From contig CM053806.1 of NCBI GenBank assembly GCA_028671895.1, positions 26,113,001 through 26,177,000 on the forward strand: a stretch of 64,000 nucleotides of DNA, in the 5' to 3' direction. The stretch's first letter is position 1. Each line of letters begins with the position of its first letter. Origin of the DNA: Oenanthe sinensis (taxonomy: Eukaryota; Streptophyta; Magnoliopsida; Apiales; Apiaceae). The position numbers and the translations under genes are program-made. This document shows positions 1 to 12,190 of this stretch, in pieces. The notes beneath the pieces were generated by a model, which was not told the origin of the DNA, made no database searches, and was given only the letters and a program-made list of their open reading frames with translations.

Positions 1-1
1 G

Positions 2-753
2 GTTATCACCTACGAGGGAACCATGGATATTAAAGACTCTCGAATGGATACATTGATCCAAGAATACGAGAGCTTTAAACTCCTCGAGGGTGAAACCATC
101 ATCGATATGGAAACGAGATTTACTCGTATTATCGATGAACTTGCTCAACTCGGAAGGTATACTCTATTAATGAGAAAAATCGAAGGGTCTTAAAAGCCTT
201 ACCTCCGAGTTGGAAAGTTAAAGTTACCACCATAAAAGAAATGCATAATCTAAATGCATATACCATCGATAGGTTATTCGGCAACCTTCGTGCTTACGAA
301 GAAGATAATGCTCCGGATAAACCTCTTCCTAAAGTTGAAGAGAAGAGAAAGAGTATGGCCTTAAAGGCAATACTTATCGATGGAAATGAAAACGATGACG
401 ATTTGAACGAAAAGTTAGAAAATCTTGAGGAGTATGAAATTGCTTTATTATCAAGACAACTCCGTCGTGTTTTACAAAGCAAAACTCAAAGGTACGGAAA
501 GGGCTTTCTTAAATCGGGTAACCAACAACGAGTTTTTAATTCTAAAGGTAGGCCGAATTATAACAGCAATTTTCCTACTACGAGCTATGCTAAAGGCAAA
601 GGTGTGCAACAACCACAAGCAAACAATGCTTACAATAACTCGAAATTTACGAGTAATTATGCACCTAAACCTAAAGAGGCAGTTCTCGAGGAAACCGAGA
701 TTGTTTGTTTTGAATGTAAATAACCGGGTCATTTTAAAAGGGAATGTCCAAAT
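2..753 (+). pseudogene. gag: gag fragment (UBN2-type GAG and zinc knuckle), element 1
   Basis: GAG builds the virus-like particle that packages retrotransposon RNA. The 5' end is cut by the window. Frame 2 runs from base 2 to a stop near 191; a frameshift around 165-170 moves the reading to the frame that is open from 241 to 723. The C-terminal half is rich in K, N and Q, as usual before a nucleocapsid knuckle. The knuckle itself (706-753) reads CFECK, then a TAA stop at 721-723, then PGHFKRECPN, so the CX2CX4HX4C pattern is complete apart from that stop. Family assignment to copia UBN2-type GAG is firm from the knuckle and the downstream pol; the exact start is unknown. Confidence 0.75.
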
Positions 754-2516
754 TTGTCTAAAGGACAAATCCTTGTAGCCGAAAGTGGATGGGATCTTAG
801 CGAGGATGAGGAAGCTCCTGAACAAAACGAGGAAACTGTAAACCTTGCTTTGATGGAAATCGGAGATGAAGCTACTCCAACGGAAGGCTCCACTTCTCTA
901 CAAGAGGTAACATCTAAACCAATCTTGAGTTCATCATGTGATAGTAGTGATATTAGCTTGTCTAGAGTAGATCATTATAGTATGGATATTTCTGAGCTTA
1001 TAAACTTGGTCAAAAATTTGAAAATTGGTTATGATGAATTGAATCGAAGTTATGTTAAGACAAAATTTGAAAAAGATAAATATGAGGATTTGTGTCTTGA
1101 ACTTCAAAAAGAGGTCACTAGTTTGACCGACGTACATGTCAAAGACATGGAATATGTTACTAACATTCTTTCTGAAAATGAAAGCTTAAAAATTGAGGCG
1201 AATGGAAAGGATGACCAAATTCGTACTATTGAAGTCAAAAATGTGTCTCTGATTTTTCAAGCCGAAGAGATCAAGAATGATAATCTCCATTTAAACGAAC
1301 GCAATCATGAGCTCCATGTTGAGCTTTTAAATCTGAAAATTCAAAATGAATCACTGATTCAAGAAAATTCTTACCGATGCGAACGTATAAATGACCTCGA
1401 ACAATCTCTTACGGGAGATAGAGAGGAAGAGCTTCATGAGCTTTAAAAGAGCTTGACTTTGATTACCAACTTCAATTAATGAATAAAGACGATGATTATG
1501 CCAAACTTCAAGGCAAGATCAATGTTGAATTCGAAAGTCATCAAAGACTTGTCTCAGAATTAGAAACGATGAAGTTCGAAAATCAAAAGCTTAATGATGA
1601 AAATCAAAAACTCTTGGCTCAAGTTATGGATAAAGATAGATTCTTAACTAACAAGATTAATAACTTGGCTAAGGAAAAGGAAGATCTCGAATCCACCTTA
1701 AAACAATTCACTAAGAGCAATGTTATTTTGGAAAGGATGGTATTTGGCTCTAGGGAATCATTTAATCGTGAAGGCTTGGGTTATGAACATAAATCTTCCA
1801 CTAAAAAGGAAGATCATAAACCTAATCCTCCGATTAGTACTCCATCTAAATCACCTACACTTAAGTGTACATATTGCAATGTAAGTAGACATATTCGTCT
1901 ATTTTGCAAATATAAAGAAGGTGAACTTAAGGGGAAGTACAAGTGGATTTCAAAAGGATCAACTTCTAGAAATAGAGATGGAAAGAAAATATCTCAAAAG
2001 AAGAATGATTCCAAAGTGAATGTTCAAAACCAACCAAGTTTTTGGTATCATCAAGAACCAATTCCCTATGGACCAAGAAAAGGTTCTATGACTTAAAATC
2101 CTAACTATCATGGTCAAACTCGTAAAATAAATGCTCATGTTAGAAGTAATAATTCGAAATACAATGCCAATGCTAGATCGAGTCATCATGCTAAAATGAG
2201 TCATCATGATTACCCTAGTACTTCAAATGTTCATGTTAGAAGTAATAATTCGAAATACAATGCCAATGCTAATTCTAGAGATTCGATTATTACCATTTTC
2301 CCCCCAAGAAATAATCATGAATATGTTAGACATAACAAATATACTCCTAGGAGAAACCCTTATCATATACCTACTAGGAATGAAGCATCTAGAAACATAC
2401 ATGATTATATGAAAGCTTTTCCCATGGCTAGATTTGTTCATGCTAGTTCATATATGCCTAATGATGTACTAACCCAAGGACCCTTAAGACAAAAGGGTAT
2501 CAAAAGGTTTAACTAA
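754..2516 (+). pseudogene. GAG-pol linker with coiled coil and second zinc knuckle, element 1
   Basis: This is the long linker between the first zinc knuckle and protease that Sirevirus-type elements carry. From 754 to about 1740 the translation is highly charged with regular leucines (for example LIQENSYRCERINDLEQSL), typical of a coiled coil. A frameshift near 1446 moves reading to the frame open from 1479. A second CX2CX4HX4C knuckle (CTYCNVSRHIRLFC) lies near 1869-1910. One in-frame TAA at 2094-2096 interrupts the frame, which then resumes to 2516. The stretch 2097-2516 is Asn/Arg/His-rich with an internal duplication. A role in particle assembly or RNA binding is inferred; no enzymatic motif is visible. 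Confidence 0.65.
2130..2271 (+). repeat. 46-bp direct repeat inside the linker
   Basis: Positions 2130-2175 and 2226-2271 are nearly identical (two or three differences). The spacing is 96 bp, exactly 32 codons, so the duplication keeps the reading frame and repeats the peptide VRSNNSKYNANA. Confidence 0.85.
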
Positions 2517-2552
2517 TCCTTTGTGTAGGTATGCCTTACTGCTGCAAAAGAT

Positions 2553-5500
2553 GTGTGGTATCATGATAGTGGATGTTCACGTCATATGACTGGTAATAAG
2601 TCATTGTTGAACAACATTAGAAAGGTAGCCGCAGGAAGTGTAACCTTTGGAGATAGCAGTAAAGGCAACATCATTGGCATTGGGGATATTGGAAATGAAA
2701 GCTTCAAAATAACAAATGTACAAATAGTCACGGGACTAAAGTACAACTTGTTTTCAATAAGTCAACTATGTGATAATGGTTGCAAAGTAGTCTTCCGATC
2801 AACACATTGTTCCATTTATAATGTAGACGGAAAACTAGCCTTAAATTGTCCACGTAACAAAAATGTATATACGTGTGACACTACGAAATATGAGAATGTA
2901 TGTTTGGTATCCTTTAATGATGATTCATGGTTATGGCACCGAAGGTTGGGTCATATAAACATGAAACTCATTAAGACTATATGTTCGAAAGAACATGTAC
3001 GAGGATTACCGAAACTCAATTTCGTTAAAGATCACATATGTGAAGCCTGTGAAATTGGCAAACAAATAAGAGCAACTCATAAAGCCAAATTCATGGTGTC
3101 TACATTTAGACCACTTGAGCTATTACATATGGATCTCATTGGACCTGTTCCCGTGCAAAGCCTAGGAGGAAGTTAATACACCCTAGTGGTATTTGATGAC
3201 TACTCTCGCTATGCGTGGACTGAGTTCCTAAGGTCAAAGAGTGACGCATTTGAATCTTTCGCGGCTCTTTGCAAACACATACAAAATCAACACAATAACT
3301 CGATTATCTATATCCGGACGGATCATGGAAAAGAGTTTGAAAATGCAAAATTTGTTGATTTTTGTGAGGCGTATGGTTTTACTCATAACTTTTCTTCTCC
3401 TTATACACCTCAATCAAATGGGGTAGTTGAAAGGAAAAACAGAACGTTACAAGAAATGGCAATAACTATGCTTAATGAATATCGTCGACCAAAATATTTT
3501 TGGGCCGAAGCTATGTCTACTGCATCCATGTTCTTAATAGAGTATTACTACGACCTATCAAAATGAAGACTCCTTATGAGCTTTATTTTGGTAAAACTCC
3601 TAAGCTTAGCTACTTCAAAGTTTTTGGAAGTAAATGCTATATTATGAATACTAAAGATTATCTAACGAAATTCGACCCTAAATCTGGTGAGGGTGTCTTT
3701 CTAGGATATTCTAGAAATAGCAAAGCTTATCGAGTTTTCAATCTCAATACTTTGGTTGTGGAAGAATCAATGAATGTAGTATTCGATGAATCTAAACCAA
3801 ACTCAAAGTATAAAGATTTAATAGAGGAGGAACCAGATTCAAATTGTCAAATTCCAAGTGATGTTGAAAATGTTATTCGACAAATTGGAGACATAAATCT
3901 TGGACTTGCAACTCCAAAGAATCCTCTTGAAAAAGTTGAGAACGAACTTGAATTGCCTATGGAGATACCGTTGCTTAAAGATCATCCTATTGATTCTGTC
4001 TTAGGGGATCTAACTAAAGGTGTTCAGACTCGTGTTCAAGTTCAAAACATTGTGAGTCATATGGCCTTTCTATCACAAATGGAACCCAAAACCGCAAAGG
4101 AAGCTTTATTAGATGAGGATTGGATTTTTTCTATGCAAGAAGAGTTAAACCAATTCACTCATAATAAAGTTTGGGAACTAGTTCCACATCCCCCTGAAAC
4201 TTCCATCATTGGAACAAAGTGGGTCTTTCATAACAAATTAGACGAAAGTGGAACAGTGGTAAGGAATAAAGCACGTTTAGTTGCTCAAGGCTATACTCAA
4301 ATGGAAGGAATAGATTTTGATGAAACCTATGCTCCCGTAGCTCGAATTGAATCAATTCGAATGTTTTTAGCCTACGCTTGTCATAAAGGTTTCAAAGTCT
4401 ATCAAATGGATGTTAAATCTGCTTTCTTTAATGGTGTCTTAGAAGAAGAAGTATATGTAAGACAACCACCGGGATTTGAAGATCACTTACATCCTGAGTA
4501 TGTGTACAAATTGTACAAGGCTTTATATGGACTAAAGCAAGCTCCTAGAGCTTGGTATGAGAGGTTAAGCAAATTCTTAATTGAAAATGGTTTCAAAATA
4601 GGATTGTTGATACCACTCTCTTTACGAAGTATGAAGGTGATGACATCTTGCTCGTTCAAATTTATGTAGACGATATTATCTTTGGTTCTACCAAGGAATC
4701 TCTATGTAAGGAATTCACAGATATTATGAGTAAAGAATTTGAAATGAGCATGATGGGGGAATTAAATTTCTTTTTAGGTTTGTAAATTAAGCAATCAGAT
4801 GAAGGGATTCATATTTCACAATCGAAATATTGTAAAGAAATGCTTAAGAAATTTGATATGGAAAATTGTAAAACAATCAGCACCCCTATGTCACCTGTCT
4901 TAAAGATGATGGAAGATCCTAGTGGTATTTCTGTAGATACGAAGAAATATCGAGGAATGATCGGAAGTCTTCTCTATATCACTGCTAGTAGGCCTGACAT
5001 ACAATTTAGTATGTGTAAGTGTGTCCGCTTTCAAGTGAACCCTAAGGAATATCATGTAGCCGCTGTAAAGCGAATATTTAGATACCTCAAGGGAACCACT
5101 GAAATGGGTCTATGGTATCCGAAAGGGCAACCATTTGACTTGGTGTGCTTTTCTGATTCGGATTATGCTGGTCACTTAATTGATAGAAAAAGCACAAGTG
5201 GTACGTGTCAGTTTCTTGGTGGATGCCTAGTTTCTTGGTTTTCTAAGAAATAAAATTCTGTGTCCATATCCACCACAGAAGTTGAGTATATAGCAGCTGC
5301 AAAATGTTGTGCTCAAATCCTTTGGATGAAGCAAACATTAGCTGACTATATTGTGAAATTTGATGTAGTATCAATTCAATGTGATAATATAAATGCAATT
5401 AATTTGAGTAAAAATTCTGTGTTGCACTCGTTATCAAAACATATTGACATACGACATCATTTTCCACGAGACCATGTCTCGAAGGGCAATATTAAAATGG

Positions 5501-5610
5501 TATACATAGATACCGAACATAATATCGCTGATATCTTTACAAAACCTTTGAGCTCGGAAAGATTCAACAAACTCCATTTGGAGTTAGGTATGCTTGAGTG
5601 CTCAAAGTGA
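2553..5610 (+). pseudogene. pol: pol (protease, integrase, RT, RNase H), element 1
   Basis: Domains appear in copia order. The protease active site is in WYHDSGCSRHMTG near 2553. GAG-pre-integrase has WLWHRRLGHIN and a CX2C (CEAC). The integrase core shows FDDYSRY, RTDHGKEF and SNGVVERKNR, giving the D,D,E triad. RT has KWVFHNKLD, the KARLVAQGY segment and YVDD at 4663-4674. RNase H includes STTEVEYIAA and ends with IADIFTKPL. Lesions: in-frame TAA at 3172-3174, frameshifts near 3500-3560 and near 4603, TAA at 4783-4785 and at 5251-5253, so no functional polyprotein is possible. The DSGCSRHMTGNKSLL protease block and overall gene order fit the Sirevirus lineage; a tree of the RT would settle it. 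Confidence 0.93.
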
Positions 5611-6316
5611 GACACAACGTGTCTTTAATTTTGTTGAATTATTTTTAATGAAATTTGCTCAGCTTGTAGTTTAGGTTATTATTTGACCGGATTTCAAGGT
5701 GAAATTCAGATTTGTCAATAATGATGTTAATTATAAGTTGTTCAAGCTTTATTGTGAAACTAATCTCAATAAAATAGTTTTAATTAACACAACTATTTAT
5801 TGGCCTTTGAATATTCTATATTTCAAAACTCGGGAAAATAGTGAGTGTTAATTAAATTATCTCAAGAATTATTTTCTAAATAAATTTCTGAAAATTTAGA
5901 AATAAATTTCATAATTTAGAAAATAGTCCTTTTTGGTTGAATATTATTTTATATACATTTAATTACATTCTCTATTGTAATTAAAATTATAAAATAATTA
6001 TATTAATGGAAGAACATTTTATATAGAATAATTGCAATGTATTTGTAATTAAAAATATAAAATACAAAATTAATTTTGTAATATATATATATATTACTTT
6101 TAATATATATAAATACAATTTTAATACATTTTTGTGTGCAGATTAATCTCCACCATCTGATTTATTCAGAGATTAATCCTAGTCGTCCATCTCGAAATTA
6201 TATAAGGAAAATTTATTATTTTTCTTCACAATTTCTTTTCCAGCCGTATTGTTCCTATCTTCAACCCTCTCCTCATACAAAACCCTAGCCACTTCGATCA
6301 CAATCCTGTCAATTTC
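5611..6316 (+). promoter_or_regulatory. AT-rich spacer with TATA-like site before the third ORF, element 1
   Basis: No ORF of note. The stretch 5640-6120 is very AT-rich with short inverted A/T runs. A good TATA-like box, TATATAAG, lies at 6199-6206, about 110 bp before the ATG at 6317. Between them the DNA turns pyrimidine-rich and contains AAACCCTAGCC, a sequence common in plant 5' UTRs. I read it as a possible internal promoter for the third ORF. This is inference from motifs only. Confidence 0.4.
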
Positions 6317-6736
6317 ATGGATATTCAGTTTAATTTGATGTCAAGATCGTGCTCTACTAAGCCTAAGCTTCTAATTGATGTCAATCTCTACACCATCTCT
6401 GTTCAACTCAATCAATCTCCAGTCGAAACCCTGGCTATTAAGTCTTCAATTCATATCAATCAATTGAGCTAGTGGTTGTCCCATTCACAAAATCATGAGT
6501 CTGATATCGTGGTTCACATGTTATTCTTCATGAAATCATTTCGAGCCATCTTGTTTGAGCTTGGATTGATGATATCCAATCTCGACATAGCTTCGCTCTT
6601 TGATCAAGTCAACAAGTCTCTGTGTAATCAAGACATAGGTGTGATGTTCATAAAGATTTCGTATCAAATCTTGAATGAGCATCACATATCTGAACTCTAC
6701 TTTAACTATAATAATGTTTCATTGATTTTTATCTAA
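6317..6736 (+). pseudogene. Short ORF after pol, element 1, function unknown
   Basis: ATG at 6317 opens a frame of 51 codons to a TAG at 6470-6472; the same frame continues open to the TAA at 6734-6736, so about 139 codons carry a single internal stop. The peptide starts MDIQFNLMSRSC and has no clear signal peptide, transmembrane segment or catalytic motif. It sits where Sirevirus-type elements begin their third ORF, 118 bp after a TATA-like box. It could be the N-terminal part of the env-like product, a separate small gene, or chance. I do not recognise a family. A splice-acceptor-like site (TTCTTGCAG) follows just after it, near 6751-6760. Confidence 0.35.
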
Positions 6737-9415
6737 GATACTAACAATTGTTCTTGCAGGAACTAAGTTTAAAAGTGAGAAATCAAAGAAAATTCAAGTA
6801 GAATTGTGACTGCTAGAATGTGTGGACTATACATCCTCCGCGAGGGTGTATACAGGTAAGGCCATGGTCTAAAAAGGGGCATGGCTCTGGTAAGCATCAA
6901 AATTCTAAACAATCTCTGTGTTTTATTGAAATTTATGACAGAACTGTGATTGTTAGTAGATGGGCTGGTGCATTTGAACAATTGCTCTGGGTTTATGTGA
7001 TGCAATTGATTTTGCTTAAGTGTTCTCATGATTCTTTACTTTTGTTGAATAGAATTATCTGATTAGAATTACAGGGATAAATCTTGATCTTGATGAGACT
7101 GTGTAAATTGGAAATTAAATGAATTACTTATGGGCATATATGTCTCATGTTACTATGTGTTCCCCTGTGGCTAAATGATCAGGTATCTACATAACTGCAA
7201 ATATACATCAATTGCCTTTCTTGCTGTCACTCACTCTGTTGGCCTGAATTATCTTATGGTGCCTAGTGTCAAGTAAAATATACTTTCAACTTGGAACCAA
7301 ATTGTTACTTGCTAGTGAAATTGTATGTGATCAATAATTATTGACTGCACCATATTAGATAACCAATAAGCACACTAAAATCTCTTGGGTATGGACTGCC
7401 TGGGACATCATGAGTGGCCCTTGATCTGTTCCCAGCCCAACAGATCACATTTAGAAGCATTTGTATTATAAAAATTCTAAAAAAATTTCAATACTTGCTT
7501 CTAGTGTGTCACTTTCAGCTTGTCTTATGAGAAATTACCTGGTCAATTAAGATCTAATTGTATTTCTTTCAAAAATTGCTTGGTAATATTTGTCAATGTG
7601 CTATACAAATTTGCTGAATGTTTAGATGACAAATCATTGAGAAAATTGCTCACACTTGAATCTATGTTGTCTGAATAATTACAAAATATGTGCTAGTTGC
7701 CATACTTACTTGTAATTACTCTAGTCTTCAATGTTTTGAAAATATATATTTAAGTGAACATGTGCTAATGCATCTTGAGATATGATTAAGCTACTTGATA
7801 CTTGTACCTTGTGATAGTATGTCTACATGATCATTACACTGAAAATTTGTCCAAATCTTATGCATGGTCATTTGTACTAATTATCTGTGTTACTATATCT
7901 GCTGGTACATGCTTACTAAACTCTATATAAAACTTTGTGCCAAGATTTTCTGCAGTTATCTTAACCATGCACTTGATACTAGATCAAATTGAAACTGTAC
8001 ACCTTCCTTGAGCATTCACAGACTTGCTTATGTCCTGTGCACTAAATGAATTGTTAATTCAAGTATGCTATGTGTCTATAAGATAGCAATGCCATGATGT
8101 TTGGTTTGTATCTAAATGATTAACTTGAACCTTAAAGTCTGCATCCTGAGAATATGTGTTTGAAACTATATGCATAAGTGCAACTAGCTGGTGTATAATT
8201 ACATGATTAAAATTATTGCATATATGTTCAGATCTTTTGAGGTTATGGCTCAGATTTACATATTATTCATGTTCTCTAATCTTTCTTTTCAGCATGACCA
8301 TGATCATTATTTTGCTCATTTGTTACATGAAAAATGAATGTCTGCTAATTTGTATGTGTCATATATTTTTGCTAATCTATATCTACAAATGCAATTTATC
8401 TATATAAGATGTGTAACTTTCTATATAGCCATACAGACCTATGCATGATCTAGCCAGTACTTAAATCAGTTTAATATTTTTCTTGGCTAAAACTGTAGCT
8501 TTTTGTCTGAATGCTTTCTGAAATTATGGGATTATGTGAAATATGTTAGCATATAGATTTCTAGGTGCCTGCAAAATAGATGATTATTATAATTCTGCTT
8601 GTGTGTTTGTTGGCATTGTTTCTGTGGTTTATTTGATAAGAGGCCTTACCTCTCATTAAATGAGAATGGAAAGGTGATGTACCTGTTAACTGCAGTATAC
8701 TGTTCTTAGTACAGTCCTTTGTACTTTAAGTGTGCACTGTTCTCTGTTCCATGCCTTCTTGATGTCCTTACATGACTTAAATGTACTTGTTTATACATTT
8801 TGATCAGATTTTGTGCAGTAGGTGGCAGTTTAATTAGATTGTGTGCAGAACTTTAGTTTTGTTTGGGCAAAACATATGTATAAATTATACACATACTACT
8901 CTGTACCTAAATAATACAGCATGCCTAATTTCTCCTAACTGTTGCAGTATCATCTGTAATTGTGCATATAAGGTTCTCATTTTCTTGCTATATATGAGTG
9001 TGCTTACTTGCATATGTGATATGTGTCTTCAAATTAAATTCTTTGTGTTTCATTCTTCATTCCTTGAGTCTGAGAGTATTTATTTCACTTGTCTTCTTGC
9101 TCATTATTTCATTGTGTGCATTTGTTATAATCCATTCCCAATGGAAAGTGACCTATTTGATACAAAGTTGTGTTTAGGGCAGTCAAACACCACAACTGGT
9201 CCTTCTTCTCATAATACCAAGTATTGGAAGAAACAAAAGAAAATGTCTGACCTCATTCACTCTCCAAACACTTCAAACTAACTAGGTCTGTTAAACATAA
9301 GTTGCAACCAGGGTGCTTGATCCACATTGAAAAGAGAACCAACTTGTATGACATGTTTTGTAAGGTAAATTAGGAGCCACTTCTCTATTATTCTAATAGA
9401 AAAGTGTACCCCAAT
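6737..9415 (+). other. T-rich spacer with intron-like features, element 1
   Basis: About 2.7 kb with no convincing gene. On the plus strand it is T-rich like plant introns. CAG at 6758-6760 follows a pyrimidine tract; a strong donor-like ACAGGTAAGG lies near 6852-6861; an acceptor-like TTTAGGGCAG lies at about 9174-9183. After that point the sequence looks coding again (TGPSSHNTKYWKKQKK), with stops at 9279-9281 and 9371-9373 before the open env-like frame. Either this is an intron plus decayed exon, or a neutral spacer. The sequence alone does not decide. Confidence 0.35.
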
Positions 9416-10450
9416 ATGGTCACTAAATTTTACAATAACATGCAAGTTAGGAAGGGAGTTCATGATGTTGTCTTTGTAACCTCTGTAGTCAATGGCAAAG
9501 CTATATTACTTGATCATATAGAGCTAGGCCAAGCTCTGAAACTCACAAACAAAATGCTAAATCTGCCAAACATTGATGTTACCCAGGATTTTCATTTCAA
9601 TCCCAGTGAATACAAATTGTATCTGTCAGTCCTTTGTGGTTATGAGGTCCCTCGTGATCTCACAACTGAGGACAAGGGCATTTCCTATGAGCATTTTCTC
9701 CCATCTTATCAAACATTAGCTCTCATTTTCTGGGAAAACATTTTTCCTTGTACCTCAGATTCTAAAATCATGAAATTTGCTGAAGTGAAGCTTATGTATA
9801 AGCTCATTAGTCACAAAATCACCTTCAATTTGCCATATCTGATTCTGTGTCATTTGATTGAGTCTAACAAGCTGGGTTACATGTCTTATGGTCTTATCCT
9901 CACAAAAGTGTTTGAGTATTTTAAACTCAACATGAACCAACTTCCTAATTTCCAAGTTGCATCCACCATTTTTGACAAAGTAAGAAGGGAAGTAATTCCT
10001 TTGGTTGGGTATTCTTCAGGCCCTGTCATTGATCTTGATCCTCTAGTGACTAGTGCCTTTATTCTTTCTAGTGTGCCTGTAGTGAAATTTGAGTTTGAGA
10101 AAGAGTTCAAGGCCTTGCTTGACAAGCATAATGAACTTGAAGCTTTATTTCAAGAGCTTCAAGTCTCATTCAAAGCACTTGTTGAGAAGCATGAGGCTAC
10201 TGAGGTAAAGGTTGGGGTGCTTGTGAGCATTCTTGGAAACACAGTCAATAGAGCTGGAAGAATTGAGGATGGTCTGACTCAATTCCTCTATATGCAGATG
10301 GCAGTATCTGATGGCTCTGTTTTACCTATGTTGGAAGATGAAGACCTTAACCCTAGGATGGTACCAGTGTTTGATGGACCAGTTGATGAAGTTAGGGAGA
10401 TGGAAACTGACTTGGCTACTAATTCAGTAATTAACAACCCTGAATATTAA
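9416..10450 (+). CDS. Third ORF (env-like protein), element 1
   Basis: An open frame runs from just after a TAG at 9371-9373 to the TAA at 10448-10450. The first ATG is at 9416, giving about 344 residues. Homologous residues probably continue upstream of the stop, because the same frame at 9302-9370 reads as a sensible peptide (KRTNLYDMFCKV). The protein shares its position after RNase H, and a block like FNLPYLILCHLI, with the third ORFs of elements 3 (FNFPYLIIRQLA) and 5. The C-terminal third is acidic with heptad-like leucines (for example HNELEALFQELQVSFKALVE), suggesting a coiled coil. No signal peptide or clear membrane anchor is seen, so the name env-like reflects position only. It is the longest undamaged ORF of element 1. 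Confidence 0.65.
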   Translation: MVTKFYNNMQVRKGVHDVVFVTSVVNGKAILLDHIELGQALKLTNKMLNLPNIDVTQDFHFNPSEYKLYLSVLCGYEVPRDLTTEDKGISYEHFLPSYQTLALIFWENIFPCTSDSKIMKFAEVKLMYKLISHKITFNLPYLILCHLIESNKLGYMSYGLILTKVFEYFKLNMNQLPNFQVASTIFDKVRREVIPLVGYSSGPVIDLDPLVTSAFILSSVPVVKFEFEKEFKALLDKHNELEALFQELQVSFKALVEKHEATEVKVGVLVSILGNTVNRAGRIEDGLTQFLYMQMAVSDGSVLPMLEDEDLNPRMVPVFDGPVDEVREMETDLATNSVINNPEY

Positions 10451-11463
10451 GCTATGGACTAGGCATTGCCTTTGATATGATATTTGGTGTGAAAAATGAG
10501 CCTGGTGGTGTAGGGACTAGTTATTTGCTTTTGTGTCTAGTAGTTAAAGTATCTGTTGTCTTGCTTGTGTACTTGCTTACAATCCTTGATTGATTTTGCT
10601 TTTGTTTGTATCATGTCTGTCTGGTTGTTGTGCCCCTGACTTATAGTTGAGCTGTTGATTGGTGTCCTTGATGCATGGTTCTTGTTAGTGTGTAGGTTGA
10701 CCAAGGATTCACTTTTGTGGTCAATGTAGTAACACTAACTGTTTTCTTTTGTTATCTGCAACCTGATGTACCTGTAATGTTTCTATCTTAATGAAAATGA
10801 AATTACTATCAGTCTAGTGATTGTAAAATCTACACTTGAGAGTTTGATTTAATTATCCATACTAACACCTTAATATTTCAGGTTGAATCTAACATGCAGT
10901 GATGGAAAAGCTTGAGGATTAGTCAATTTCACCATGAAAACAAATAGCTACTACACCAGTTGTTATTTAGATGAGAATATTACTAACAGAAATGTTTTTT
11001 ATAGGTGGTATAGTATTGGCAAGGATGGGATGCTGGTCACTGATTATTTCCCTTAGTACTAGTTTGCAGATTTTGAAAAGTGTAAACATAACACTTTATT
11101 TAATTTCTCATACTACTACAGGATATCTGTTTTGTACCTAAATTCATTTATGTGGTATTGGAACCTAGCAGGACCTGTCACCTTGTTATACTTGATACAT
11201 TAGTTATGGTGAACAATTGGTATACTATAAATTGTTTAGACTTGATCAAACTTCTACAGGAACTAATATTAGTATGTTTGTTTAAAAACAAACAGTTTAT
11301 ATTCCTATTTCCCTTCATCTATGCTATAAATTATTGTGCATGATAAATAGCTATGCTGTCGAAATCTACATGTTCTAGCAGGTGGCTGATCGAGGATTCA
11401 TTAGTAAAAAGGTAAAACAATTTTGAAATCCTCTTGCAAAAAGAGATGTACAAACTCGAAATC
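10451..11463 (+). other. Non-coding 3' spacer, element 1
   Basis: Between the third ORF and the first polypurine tract there is no ORF above noise. The first part is T/G-rich (many TTGCTTGTG-like runs), the rest AT-rich. Nothing else can be supported. Confidence 0.6.
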
Positions 11464-12190
11464 AAAAAGGGGAAGTTTCCAAATCTGAAAACCTTATTTG
11501 GAATTAAAATCAAGGGGAAGCTCCATAATTTCAAATTGTATATTTGGGATTAAAAAGGGAAGAATTCTTGTACTCTACTCATTTAAATTTTAATTGATGC
11601 TCCATTAAGAAAATTATTTTTCGAAAATCAATTTCTATTTAAATGTCTTTTTGATAGTTTCTCAAAAAGGGGAAGAGAGAGTAGTAAAATTTAATATTTA
11701 ATTTACAAAAAGAAAAGAGAGAAGAGAGAATTCTAAAAAGAAAAGAGATTTTTAAGGGAGTTAAAATTTAATATTTTAACAAGAATTTTATTTTTCAAAA
11801 ATAGAAATCTCATATATGAATATTTTACAGCGTACATGGAAAATTTGATATAGAATTTTTTATTCTTATCAAAACTTGGAAGGCACTTGGAAAATATGGA
11901 AATGGAGTATACTAAGCTAGAATTTAAAAATGATAAGGTTCACTTATCAAGGGGTATATACTCAATTTTTTATGTGCATCCTATTTGCTGTATAATATTT
12001 TTGTGCTTATCTGTTATGCATTTAAAATTGAAAAAGAATTTTAACATTCTAGAGGAAGTGTTAATTAGACCTTAAAATCTAAAAATTCATAAATTAGATA
12101 GTTGCATACACGTAGGGGAAGTTTTAGGCTGTCACACACATATTTAATTTTACACTTGAATGTTTCGACAAAATATAAAAAAAGGGAAGA
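11464..12190 (+). repeat. Multiple polypurine tracts before the 3' LTR, element 1
   Basis: Six tracts of the form A(n)G(3-4)AAG lie at 11464-11475, 11512-11520, 11552-11562, 11664-11677, 12114-12121 and 12178-12190; plain AG-rich runs lie at 11706-11748. The polypurine tract primes plus-strand DNA synthesis. Repetition of the tract upstream of the 3' LTR is a described signature of Sireviruses. The last copy directly abuts TGTGAGATAC, taken as the LTR start. Confidence 0.7.

Noticed and set aside
5640..6120. AT-rich inverted runs that could be a MITE
   Set aside because: No terminal inverted repeat pair with target duplication could be matched by eye.
6820..7062. 80-codon ORF on the plus strand and an overlapping 86-codon ORF on the minus strand
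   Set aside because: No recognisable motif, both lie in the T-rich spacer and overlap each other; chance is enough.
8841..9281. 146-codon ORF before the env-like gene
   Set aside because: Most of it is T-rich sequence giving Cys/Phe/Ile runs; only the last ~30 codons look coding and they are described with the spacer.
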